Shown here one piece after another: positions 56,231-64,000 of a stretch of 64,000 bases of DNA. The stretch spans positions 124,001-188,000 of the forward strand of contig NHTQ01000001.1 in assembly GCA_002166865.1 (NCBI GenBank). Direction: 5' to 3'. Under the pieces are notes generated by a model that made no database searches, was not told where the DNA came from, and saw only the letters and a program-made list of their open reading frames with translations. The position numbers were made by a program, and so were the translations under genes. Positions within the stretch are counted from its first letter, which is position 1, and every line of letters starts with the position of its first letter. Source of the stretch: Rhodobacteraceae bacterium WFHF2C18. Lineage in GTDB: Bacteria > Pseudomonadota > Alphaproteobacteria > Rhodobacterales > Rhodobacteraceae.

Positions 56231-58969
56231 TCATGACCCGTCCGCGGCATCCCGGTCGCGGGGGGTTGCCGCGGGTTTCCTGATGATCAGCCGCATTTGT
56301 TTTTCCGTCTCGATCAGCGCGAAGAAGACCACGCCGATGACGACGATCAGGATGCCGTCGAACAGCGGCACGCCCCGCGTGCCGAATACGGCCTGGAGCG
56401 GTGGCAGGTAGGTGATGGCGAACTGTGCGGCGATGACGGAAATGACGCAGATCCACACGATCCGCGTGCCCCTGGCCGCGGCCAGCGTCAGCGACGTGCC
56501 GTGGAGGTTGCGGATGAAGAAAAGATAGAAAATCTCAAGCACGACCAGCATGTTCATCGCCATGGTCTGCGCCAGGGGCAGGGGGTGGCCCTTGTCAACG
56601 GCGTAGGCATAGGTGCCGAATACCGCCACCAGGAACAGCGCCGAGACCAGGACGATCTGCCAGACGATCCACCCCGGCAGCAAGGGCGCGGAGCGCGGCC
56701 GCGGGGGGCGGCGCATGGTGCCCGGCTCTGAGGGTTCGAAGGCGAGCGCAAGCCCCAGGGTCACGGCGGTGATCAGGTTGACCCAGAGGATCTGCACCGC
56801 CGTGATCGGCAGGGCCATGCCGGCGAAGAGCGCGACGATGATGGTCATCGCCTCGCCGGCGTTCGTCGGCAGGGTCCAGCTGATGACCTTCTTGATGTTG
56901 TCGTAGACGGTCCGCCCCTCGCGCACCGCCGCGGCGATGGAGGCGAAATTGTCGTCCGCCAGCACGAATTCCGCCGCCTCCTTGGCGGCCTCGCTGCCCT
57001 TCTGTCCCATGGCGATGCCCGCGTCGGCGCGCTTCAGCGCGGGGGCGTCGTTCACCCCGTCGCCGGTCATCGCCACGGTCAGCCCGCGGGACTGGAACGC
57101 CGTGACAAGGCGCAGCTTGTGCGCCGGCGAGGTGCGGGCGAAGATGTCGGTTCCGACGGCCGCGTCGGCAAGCGCGGCGTCGTCCATCGCCTCCAGGTCC
57201 GAGCCCGTCAGCACCCGGTCGTGGTTCTTCAGCCCGATCATCGCGGCGATGGCCCGGGCCGTGGCGGCATGATCGCCGGTGATCATCTTCACCCGGATGC
57301 CCGCGGCGTGGCAGTCGGCGACGGCATCGATCGCCTCGGCCCGGGGCGGATCGATCAGGCCGATCAGGCCGATCAGCGTGAGCTTGCCCTCCAGGTCCCC
57401 GGCGTTGAGGACCGTCTGATCGGGGGGCATCGTGCGCACGGCGACGGCGATGACCCGCTGGCCCTCCGCCGCGAGATCCTCGACCATCGCGTGCCAGCGA
57501 TCCTTGTCCAGCGGTTCGACACCCCCGTCAACGGCCCGTTGGTCCCCGCAGAGCGCCAGCACGGCCTCGGGCGCGCCCTTGACGTGGATGCAGGCGTGGC
57601 CCGCGTGGTCGTGGTGGAGGGTCGCCATGTAGCGGTGCGCCGCATCGAAGGGGATGGCATCGGTGCGTGTCCACCGGCGGAAGGGCGTGGCGCCCTCGCG
57701 GGTGATCTTGCCGGCCAGCGCCATCAGCGCGCCTTCCATCGGGTCGCCTTCGACCCGCCAGCCCGCGTCGTGGGCATTCAGCATCGCATCGTTGCACAGG
57801 GCCGCGGCGCGGGCGAATTCCATCAGCACCCTGTGTTCGGCCGGGTCGGCATCGGCCTCGCGCCAGCGCACGGCGCCCTCCGGCGCGTAGCCCTCGCCCT
57901 CGACGGAGTAGAGGTGTTCGGCAGCGGCGAGCGTTGTCGCCATCATCTCGTTTCGGGTCAGCGTGCCGGTCTTGTCGGTGCAGATCACCGAAACCGCCCC
58001 CAGCGTCTCGATCGCCGGCAGGCGGCGGACGATGGCGTTGCGGCGGGCCATCGCCTGCACGCCGACGGCCAGCGTGATCGTCAGGACGGCGGGCAGCCCC
58101 TCGGGGATGGCCGCCACCGACAGCCCGACCACGGCCATGAAAAGCTCCGGGAACGGCATGTGGCCCACGAAGTAGCCGTAGGAGAGCAGCGCCGCCGCCA
58201 CGATCAGGATGAAGACCGTGAGCCACCGCGCGAAGGCATCCATCTGCGTCACGAGCGGGGTGGTCAGCGTCTCCACCTGGCTCAGCATCCCGCTGATGCG
58301 GCCGATCTGGCTGTCGGCGCCGGTGGCGGTGACAACGCCGCGCCCCGCGCCCGCGGCGACCAGCGTGCCCGAGAACAGCATCGAGGACCGGTCGCCCAGG
58401 TGGGCCTCGGCGTCCACGGGGGCGGGGTTCTTGTCCACCGGCACGGATTCGCCGGTCAGGATCGCCTCCTCGGCCTTCAGCCCGCGCGCCTCAAGCAGCC
58501 GCAGATCGGCGGGGACACGGTCGCCCGCCTCGAGCAGCACGATATCCCCGGGCACAAGGTCGGCGGCGTCCACGCTGACCCGCCGCCCGTCGCGCAGCAC
58601 CGCCGAGCGCGGCGCCAGCATCCCGCGGATGGCCGCCATCGCCTGTTCGGCGCGGCCCTCCTGCACGTAGCCGATGATCGCGTTGACGATGACCACGGCA
58701 AGGATCACGCCCGTGTCCACCCAGTGCTGCAGCGCGGCCGTGACCGCCGCCGATGCGATCAGCACGTAGATCAGGACATTGTGGAAATGGGACAGGAACC
58801 GCATGACGGGGCTGCGCCGTGGCGGTTCGGGCAGCCGGTTGGGGCCGTGCTGTTCCAGGCGCTGCGCGGCCTCGGCGCTGCTCAGTCCCTCGGGCCCGGC
58901 GGCAACGGCGCGCAGCGCCTGCTGGACAGGCTGCGCGTGGAAAGCTGTGGTCTTCTGGTTCTCTGTCAT
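56231..58969 (-). CDS. Cation-transporting P-type ATPase (P2A-like)
   Basis: 912-aa ion pump. It has an N-terminal cation-ATPase domain (about 10-75), the actuator TGES (about 170), the transport-site helix VAAIPEGLPAVLT (about 290-302), the phosphorylated Asp in DKTGTLTRNEM (about 340) and the hinge TGDGVNDAPALKRADAGIAMG (about 617-637). The PEGLPA motif is that of Ca2+ or Na+ pumps of the P2 group. It follows the antiporter gene on the same strand (42-bp gap), suggesting joint ion homeostasis. Confidence 0.93.
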   Translation of the reverse strand: MTENQKTTAFHAQPVQQALRAVAAGPEGLSSAEAAQRLEQHGPNRLPEPPRRSPVMRFLSHFHNVLIYVLIASAAVTAALQHWVDTGVILAVVIVNAIIGYVQEGRAEQAMAAIRGMLAPRSAVLRDGRRVSVDAADLVPGDIVLLEAGDRVPADLRLLEARGLKAEEAILTGESVPVDKNPAPVDAEAHLGDRSSMLFSGTLVAAGAGRGVVTATGADSQIGRISGMLSQVETLTTPLVTQMDAFARWLTVFILIVAAALLSYGYFVGHMPFPELFMAVVGLSVAAIPEGLPAVLTITLAVGVQAMARRNAIVRRLPAIETLGAVSVICTDKTGTLTRNEMMATTLAAAEHLYSVEGEGYAPEGAVRWREADADPAEHRVLMEFARAAALCNDAMLNAHDAGWRVEGDPMEGALMALAGKITREGATPFRRWTRTDAIPFDAAHRYMATLHHDHAGHACIHVKGAPEAVLALCGDQRAVDGGVEPLDKDRWHAMVEDLAAEGQRVIAVAVRTMPPDQTVLNAGDLEGKLTLIGLIGLIDPPRAEAIDAVADCHAAGIRVKMITGDHAATARAIAAMIGLKNHDRVLTGSDLEAMDDAALADAAVGTDIFARTSPAHKLRLVTAFQSRGLTVAMTGDGVNDAPALKRADAGIAMGQKGSEAAKEAAEFVLADDNFASIAAAVREGRTVYDNIKKVISWTLPTNAGEAMTIIVALFAGMALPITAVQILWVNLITAVTLGLALAFEPSEPGTMRRPPRPRSAPLLPGWIVWQIVLVSALFLVAVFGTYAYAVDKGHPLPLAQTMAMNMLVVLEIFYLFFIRNLHGTSLTLAAARGTRIVWICVISVIAAQFAITYLPPLQAVFGTRGVPLFDGILIVVIGVVFFALIETEKQMRLIIRKPAATPRDRDAADGS

Positions 58970-59011
58970 TCCCTCGCCCTTTTTCGCGGGGCGCGCCCGG
59001 TGTGACGCGGC

Positions 59012-60733
59012 TCAGACTGTCTGCTTTTCTTCGGACCCGATCGGCGGAATATCGGTGCGTTCTTCCTCGGGCGCGCCGCAAAGAAGGTCGACCGCGCGGT
59101 CCGCGGCATCCTGGAAGGGTTCGAGGACCATGTCCGCGCCCGCGGCGCAAAGGTCCTCGGTGTCCCGGGGGTGGTGCGAGGCCACCGCGACGCGGCCGCG
59201 GAAGCCGGCGGCGCGCGTCAACTGGATGATGGTGGTGCGCGTATCCTCGTGGCTGAGGCCGGTGGGGTGGATCGGAACGGTCGAGACGACCCAGTCGGCC
59301 TGCGACAGCGGCAGTTCGGCGACGAATTCGGGATCGGTGGCGTCGCCGAACTCGGTCTCGAGGCCCAGTTCGCGCCAGCGCCGCACGGCCAGCGGGTTGA
59401 AATCGACCCCCAGCACACGGATCCCGCGTTTGTGCAGGCGCATGCCGATGGCGGTGCCGAACCGTCCCAGGCCAAAGACGATCACCTTGTAGCCGTCATC
59501 GCGGTGGTCGCCGGCTTCCAGCGGTTCGCGGGGGGTGCCCCTGCGCTCGAAGATGCCGAGCACAGGCTCGAAAACCGCGTAGAGCTGGTGCGAATAGGTG
59601 ATCATGTAGGTCGAGGCGGCGATGGTCACCAGGCCCACCATGGTGACAAGGCCAAGCGCATCCTCCTGCACGTGGCCGAGCGAGACGCCCATGGCCACGA
59701 AGATCAGGGAGAACTCGCTGATCTGGGCGACGGTCAGGCCCGCAAGGAAGCCGGTGCGCTTTCGGTAGCCCATTGCGCCCATGATCGCCAGCACGATCAG
59801 CGGGTTGCCGATCAACACGAAGAGCGAGAACACGATGGCCCCGGTCACATGCGTTCCGAGAAGCGACAGGTCGAGCGTTGCCCCGAGCGCGATGAAGAAA
59901 AACAGCAGCAGGAAGTCCCGCAGGGGCGCCAGCCGGGCCGCGATGGTCTCGCGGTAGGGCGTGGAGGCCAACGCGACGCCGGCCAGCAGGCCGCCCACCT
60001 CCTTGCCGAGCCCGACGAAATCGCCGATGGCCGCGAACATCGCCGCCATGGCGATGGCCAGGATCACCAGGAGTTCCTGTGCCCGGGCCAGCCGCTCGGT
60101 CAGCGGATTGGCGACGTAGCGCACGAACAGGACCACGAGGGCCACCATCGCGAGCCCCGAGGCCAGCACGACCGGCACGGAACCGCCGCCGTGCCCGCCG
60201 TCGGCGGCGCCGATCCCGATCGCCGACAGGACGATCATCGCGAAGACCACCACGAGGTCCTGCACGATCAGGAAACCGAGCGCGATCTGGCCATGCAGGC
60301 TGTCGATCTCGCGCTTGTCCGACAGCAGTTTGACGATGATGATGGTCGAGGAAAAGGTCAGCGCCACCGCGACGTAAAGGCTGGTGACATGCCCCAGCCC
60401 GAGCATCAGCCCGATCAGATAGCCGAAGATCGAGGTGAACAGGACCTGCCCCAGACCGGTGAGAAGCGCGACGCGCCCGAGCGAGCGGATGAGCTTCACG
60501 TCGAGCTTGATGCCCACGAGGAACAGCAGAACGGCGATCCCCAGTTCCGAGAGCAGGTCGATCTGTTCGTCGGAATGGACCACGTCCAGCACCGAGGGCC
60601 CCGCGATCAGGCCGACGGCGATGAAGCTGACGATCAGCGGCTGCCGCAGCAGCAGGCCGAACAGCCCGATGCCCGCCGCCATGACCAGCAGCACGGCGAT
60701 CTCGGCGAAGGGCGTGTGGATAAGCGTATCCAT
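59012..60733 (-). CDS. CPA2 cation:proton antiporter with TrkA-N domain (KefB/YbaL type)
   Basis: 573-aa protein. The N-terminal 390 residues form about 12-13 helices of a Na+/H+ exchanger domain. The C-terminal cytoplasmic domain (about 420-545) is an NAD-binding TrkA-N/RCK module starting VIVFGLGRFGTAIGMRL. It likely exchanges K+ or Na+ for protons under redox or osmotic control. ATG 60733. Divergent from the universal stress gene; the shared 272-bp region carries an FNR-type box. Confidence 0.92.
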   Translation of the reverse strand: MDTLIHTPFAEIAVLLVMAAGIGLFGLLLRQPLIVSFIAVGLIAGPSVLDVVHSDEQIDLLSELGIAVLLFLVGIKLDVKLIRSLGRVALLTGLGQVLFTSIFGYLIGLMLGLGHVTSLYVAVALTFSSTIIIVKLLSDKREIDSLHGQIALGFLIVQDLVVVFAMIVLSAIGIGAADGGHGGGSVPVVLASGLAMVALVVLFVRYVANPLTERLARAQELLVILAIAMAAMFAAIGDFVGLGKEVGGLLAGVALASTPYRETIAARLAPLRDFLLLFFFIALGATLDLSLLGTHVTGAIVFSLFVLIGNPLIVLAIMGAMGYRKRTGFLAGLTVAQISEFSLIFVAMGVSLGHVQEDALGLVTMVGLVTIAASTYMITYSHQLYAVFEPVLGIFERRGTPREPLEAGDHRDDGYKVIVFGLGRFGTAIGMRLHKRGIRVLGVDFNPLAVRRWRELGLETEFGDATDPEFVAELPLSQADWVVSTVPIHPTGLSHEDTRTTIIQLTRAAGFRGRVAVASHHPRDTEDLCAAGADMVLEPFQDAADRAVDLLCGAPEEERTDIPPIGSEEKQTV

Positions 60734-60926
60734 CAGCGGCCGGGCTCGGGACCGGGTGTGCTGCCGGCGCTGATCCGTTCGCGCCCAGGGACGGCGGTGC
60801 GCACAGTGGCCGCGTTGATCGTAAGGCGGTCGCCGGTTTTCTTGACCTTTCGATAGTGATCGCGCGCCACGGGCAGACCTTTATCCTGCAGTTTGTTTAA
60901 ATATACTGAAACGTGAGACCATTTGG

Positions 60927-60940
60927 ATGATACAGGTCAA
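60927..60940 (+). promoter_or_regulatory. Near-perfect FNR-type box upstream of uspA-like gene
   Basis: ATGATACAGGTCAA matches TTGAT-N4-(A/G)TCAA in nine of the ten fixed bases (first T is A). It lies 66 bp before the universal stress protein ATG and about 194 bp before the divergent antiporter start. Oxygen-linked control is plausible; no clear -10 element was identified. Confidence 0.5.
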
Positions 60941-61005
60941 GCATGACAACCCGCTTTCGTGCTTGAAACCCCGTGTCGCCGTGGCTTTGCCGCAAGGAGC
61001 AGGAC

Positions 61006-61869
61006 ATGAAGACCATCATGCTCGCCACCGATTTCTCGGAACGGTCGGACAGGGCCATGCGTCGCGCCACCCTGCTGGCCCGGAAATTCGGCGCGCAATT
61101 GTCGATCGTCCATGTGGTGGACGACGATCAGCCCAGGCGCATCGTCGAGAGCGAACGCGCGGCCGCGACGGCGCTTCTGACCGAATTGCGCAATACCGTG
61201 CAGAGCGTCGACGGGCTTGCCTGCGACACGCGGGTCGTGCTGGCCGATCCCTTCGAGGGGATCGCGCGCGCCGCCGGTGAAAAGGCGGCCGACATCCTGG
61301 TGATCGGGCCGCACCGGCGGCAGGCGCTGCGCGACGTCTTTGTCGGGACGACAGCGGAACGCACGATCCGCTCGGCCGCCTGTCCGGTCCTCATGGTGAA
61401 CGCGCCGCCGGTGGGGTCCTATGCGCAGGTGATGCTGACCAGCGACCTGTCCCAGGGGGCGCAGCGGGCCGTCACGGCCTGCAAGGCGCTCGGCATCGCG
61501 CGCGGCGCCGACGCCGCGATCCTGCACATCTATGACGCGCAGATCACGCACATGGCCATGAGCCACACCCTGCGGTCCGAGGATCGCGCGGCCTATCTGG
61601 CGGACCAGCACGAAGAGGCCGCGCGCAGCCTGGCGACCTTCGTGGAGGCGATCGGTTGGCCATCCCTGCGCCGGATCGTCCGGGACGGACGGCAGGCCCC
61701 CGCGCAGGAGATCCTGACAGCGGCGAAGGAGGAGGGAGCGGACCTGATCGTCGTGGGCACGCACGGGCGAAGCGGCATCGCCAACTTCTTTCTGGGCAGC
61801 GTGGCCGAGGCCGTGCTGCGCGGCGCCGACCAGGATGTGCTGGCCGTTCCGCCGGCGGCCGCAAGCTGA
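61006..61869 (+). CDS. Universal stress protein, two UspA domains
   Basis: 287-aa cytoplasmic protein with tandem UspA folds (about 1-142 and 150-287). The second domain carries the full ATP-binding motif GTHGRSGIANFFLGSVAE; the first has a weaker version (GPHRRQALRDVFVGTTAE). ATG 61006 follows AAGGAG; an upstream in-frame start at 60973 lacks one. Usp genes under FNR control are known in other bacteria, matching the box upstream. Likely aids survival under low oxygen or energy stress. Confidence 0.93.
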   Translation: MKTIMLATDFSERSDRAMRRATLLARKFGAQLSIVHVVDDDQPRRIVESERAAATALLTELRNTVQSVDGLACDTRVVLADPFEGIARAAGEKAADILVIGPHRRQALRDVFVGTTAERTIRSAACPVLMVNAPPVGSYAQVMLTSDLSQGAQRAVTACKALGIARGADAAILHIYDAQITHMAMSHTLRSEDRAAYLADQHEEAARSLATFVEAIGWPSLRRIVRDGRQAPAQEILTAAKEEGADLIVVGTHGRSGIANFFLGSVAEAVLRGADQDVLAVPPAAAS

Positions 61870-61893
61870 CACCGCGCCGGGTTGCGCGGCCGA

Positions 61894-62343
61894 TCACTTC
61901 TGGCGGTCGGTTCCGTCGGGCGATTCCGCTGTTCCGGTGCCCTCTTCCGCCTCTTCGGGCGTGAGTGTCGCCGCGTAGGAGTGCGGGTCGTAGGGGGTTT
62001 CGACCTCGCCGCGTTCGGGCGTTTCCGCGTCAGCCGCGGGGGCGGCGCCCTCCGCCGCCGGCTCGGGCGGTGCATGGGCGGCGGTGCCGTCGGCATCCGG
62101 CGCGGGTGCGGCGCGCGCGCGGCGGAAGACCAGGACGCTGCGGTAGACCGTATGTGTGGAGGTCAGGCCCTGGCGTTCCTCGGAGGGCAGGATGTCCGAT
62201 CGCAGGTATTCCCAGCCTTCCCGCGCCATACGGTTGATGGCCTCTTCGATGGTGTGTGCAAAACGCTCCGCCGCGCCCTTCACGCCCGGCGCCTTGCGGC
62301 CCTTGGCCGGGGCCGGCAGAACCCTGTACTCGAAATCGGCCAT
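61894..62343 (-). CDS. DUF4177 domain protein
   Basis: 149-aa protein. The first 80 residues fit DUF4177 (FEYRVLPAP start, a helix with EEAINRMAREGWEYLRSDI, then VFRR), a small fold of unknown function. The rest is an acidic, Ala/Glu/Pro-rich, probably disordered tail. ATG 62343 chosen because the domain starts directly there. Converges with the uspA-like gene. Confidence 0.78.
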   Translation of the reverse strand: MADFEYRVLPAPAKGRKAPGVKGAAERFAHTIEEAINRMAREGWEYLRSDILPSEERQGLTSTHTVYRSVLVFRRARAAPAPDADGTAAHAPPEPAAEGAAPAADAETPERGEVETPYDPHSYAATLTPEEAEEGTGTAESPDGTDRQK

Positions 62344-62457
62344 TGCATCCCGTCCGGTTGCCACTGCCCGCGCATCGTAGCCGCGCGGGCGCCCGGTGCA
62401 AGGGGCGGCGCGGCGCGCGGGGCCGTCGCGCCGCGCCGTTGCATTCGTGCCGCGGGC

Positions 62458-63501
62458 TTATTCGGCCGGCATGGCGGTGACGCCCGGAGCGCGCGTGCCG
62501 CGCAGCAGCCGGTCGGTGGCCAGGGCCCCGGTGCAGATCGCCGCCAGCGCCAGCAGTGCGGAGATCGACAGCGTGGGCACCCCGGCCAGGCCGGCCCCCA
62601 CCGTGCAGCCACCGGCGAGCGCACCGCCCGCCCCCATCAGCACCGCGCCGGTCATGTAACGCCCGGTCTGGCGCGGGCTGTCGAAGCTTTGCCACCGAAA
62701 CCGGCCAGACAGAACCGCGGCGGCCAGCGCCCCGACCAGGACGCCGCCGATCAGGCCCGCGCCGAAATTGGCCGAAATCGCGGTGGCGGCGACGGTGTAG
62801 AACAGGCCCTCGGCCGCCGGGGCGGTGAAGGAAAGCGACTGCATCGCGATCGGGTCGAAGTCGTCGTAAAGGACATAGCCGGTGCCGACCCAGCCGAGCG
62901 GCACCAGCAGCCCCAGCAGCCCCGCCAGGCCAAGCGTCACCGGACGGTTGCCCGATCGCAGGGCCACGGCCAGGGCGAGCGCGCCGATCAGCCCGGCCCA
63001 GACAACCGGCCCGCCGGGCAGGACGGCGGATTCCAGCGGCACGGTGGCCTGGGCCAGGGTCGTGCGCAGCGGGGCGAGCACGCCCTTGAGGCTGGCATGG
63101 GCCGTGATGGCGAAGACGACCAGCACCAGCGCCGCCCGCAGGTTCCCCGCGCCGGACAGAACGGTCAGCCGCGAGATGCAGCCGCGTGTCAGCACCATCC
63201 CGGCTCCGAACATCAGGCCACCCGCCAGAATGGCGGCCACGGGCAGTTCGGGGGACAGGAAGCGATGGTCGGCGAAGGTGATCCAGCCCCGCGCGACCGC
63301 GACCTGCGTGCCGATGACCGCCGCGGCCAGGGCGACCAGCCAGACGCCCGCCGCCTGTCGCCGCGCGTCGCCCACCAGCGCCCGGCGCAGGCAGAAGCGG
63401 GTGATCTGGGCAAGCGCGCCGAAGGCGACGCCGAGCGCCAGCGCGAACCAGACGGCGGCTTGCGGGGCTGTCAGGACCTCAAGGCCGAGGGAGTTGAACA
63501 T
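62458..63501 (-). CDS. YeeE/YedE (TsuA-like) sulfur-compound transporter
   Basis: 347-aa membrane protein with about nine helices and two pseudo-repeats. Three conserved cysteines, Cys37 (TRFCLRR), Cys108 (TRGCISR) and Cys299 (GGCTVGAG), match the cysteine relay of the thiosulfate importer YeeE/TsuA. Likely imports thiosulfate or another reduced sulfur compound. No TusA-like YeeD gene is adjacent. ATG 63501. Confidence 0.88.
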   Translation of the reverse strand: MFNSLGLEVLTAPQAAVWFALALGVAFGALAQITRFCLRRALVGDARRQAAGVWLVALAAAVIGTQVAVARGWITFADHRFLSPELPVAAILAGGLMFGAGMVLTRGCISRLTVLSGAGNLRAALVLVVFAITAHASLKGVLAPLRTTLAQATVPLESAVLPGGPVVWAGLIGALALAVALRSGNRPVTLGLAGLLGLLVPLGWVGTGYVLYDDFDPIAMQSLSFTAPAAEGLFYTVAATAISANFGAGLIGGVLVGALAAAVLSGRFRWQSFDSPRQTGRYMTGAVLMGAGGALAGGCTVGAGLAGVPTLSISALLALAAICTGALATDRLLRGTRAPGVTAMPAE

Positions 63502-63715
63502 GGATCGCTCCGAAATCGGGAATTTGGTCCAATAGAGGCGCGTATTCAAAACGATCAAGGACGGCGGCCGCCGCGATGACCGGCGCGTGCGGGACAGTGT
63601 TCCGGCCGGGGGAGGGCAGGTAGGCTGATTTCCGCGCGGACGCGCGGGGGCCGTGCCGGCTGTCCGCACGATGCCGGATCGCCGTGACCGTGGTTCTTTT
63701 TCAGGCCGAAGGCGG

Positions 63716-64000
63716 TCAGCGCCCGCGGATGCGCGGGTCCAGCGCGTCGCGCAGCCCGTCGCCCATGGAAATACGCTGAGCACCGTGATCGAGATCGCCG
63801 TGCCCCGGCCAGATCACCCGTTCGGGATGGTCCTGCAAGTAGACCGTGGCAGTATTAAAAGGCGTCCCCAGGTCGGAAAGTCCGGCGGAAAGCCCAAACC
63901 GAGGAAGCTGAGAGCGGATTCCGTGATGATCGCGTTGGAGATCCCGAGGGTGGCCGAGACCATGATGGGCGACAGCACATTGGGCAGGATGTGCCGAGTG
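63716..64000 (-). pseudogene. ABC transporter permease (DppC/OppC type), frame-broken and cut by the window
   Basis: Read from 64000 downward the sequence encodes the EAA loop and following helix of an oligopeptide-type permease (ILPNVLSPIMVSATLGI, then ITESALSFLGLGFPPDFPTW), then VYLQDHPERVIWPG, AISITVLSV and MGDGLRDALDPRIRGR before the stop at 63716. These pieces lie in different frames: I infer about one base missing near 63860, one extra near 63807 and one missing near 63775. It is either a decaying gene or low-quality sequence at a contig end. The upstream part is outside the window. Confidence 0.8.

Noticed and set aside
60843..60848. TTGACC as -35 of the uspA-like gene
   Set aside because: No -10-like sequence at 16-18 bp spacing; kept only the FNR-type box at 60927.

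Overview
The window comes from a high-GC alphaproteobacterium of the Rhodobacteraceae (roseobacter) type. The evidence is the division and cell-wall order ftsW-murG-murC-murB-ddl-ftsQ-ftsA-ftsZ-lpxC with DUF2484 between murC and murB, a CtrA-type site (TTAA-N7-TTAA), perfect and near-perfect FNR/FnrL-type boxes, the CobS/CobT cobaltochelatase pair, a DMSP-lyase-like M24 protein and a class A RNase P RNA. No tRNA, rRNA, insertion sequence, prophage or CRISPR array was seen. The window opens inside trmB and closes inside a frame-broken ABC transporter permease.

Layout. 0-5 kb: trmB, an ArgE/DapE deacylase, a DddP-like M24 protein, dtd, an hsp20 gene with an FNR-type promoter, and a nitroreductase, followed by about 360 bp without an intact gene. 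5.4-9.8 kb: a five-gene minus-strand operon (small membrane protein, XpaC-like, TelA, DUF2927 lipoprotein, SPFH-GYF) that looks like an envelope-stress module, with a divergent GlxA-type regulator. 11-18.6 kb: rluB, tadA, a metallo-beta-lactamase-fold hydrolase, a CREST/alkaline-ceramidase-like membrane protein, gatC-gatA, a lipoprotein coupled to a cell-wall amidase, rnpB with a well-spaced promoter, DUF2244 and YqeY. 18.7-29.1 kb: carA, a CtrA-linked membrane glycosyltransferase, a GntR regulator, a HAD nucleotidase, a UbiH-type hydroxylase, two overlapping Lrp genes divergent from ilvC, an EamA exporter and a BaiN/YhiN flavoprotein.

29.3-43.7 kb: the division and peptidoglycan cluster from ftsW to ftsZ, then lpxC, bamD and recN. 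Most junctions are short or overlapping, so translation is probably coupled. Between DUF2484 and murB a 271-bp direct tandem duplication has left a decayed copy of the murB 5' end and a doubled palindromic element. 43.7-52.2 kb: a GlcD-type FAD oxidase, a ClC channel, DUF427, aminopeptidase P and cobT/cobS. 52.4-56.1 kb: a SigK/RskA-like sigma/anti-sigma pair followed by a fasciclin protein, an exported MsrB, an OsmC-type peroxidase and a J-domain protein, which reads as an oxidative or envelope stress block.

56.2-64 kb: a P2A-type cation ATPase, a CPA2 cation/proton antiporter, a two-domain universal stress protein with a near-perfect FNR-type box upstream, a DUF4177 protein, a YeeE/YedE sulfur-compound transporter and the broken permease. 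The FNR-type boxes before hsp20 and uspA suggest that parts of this chromosome respond to low oxygen. All functions are inferred from reading the sequence; no database search was run.
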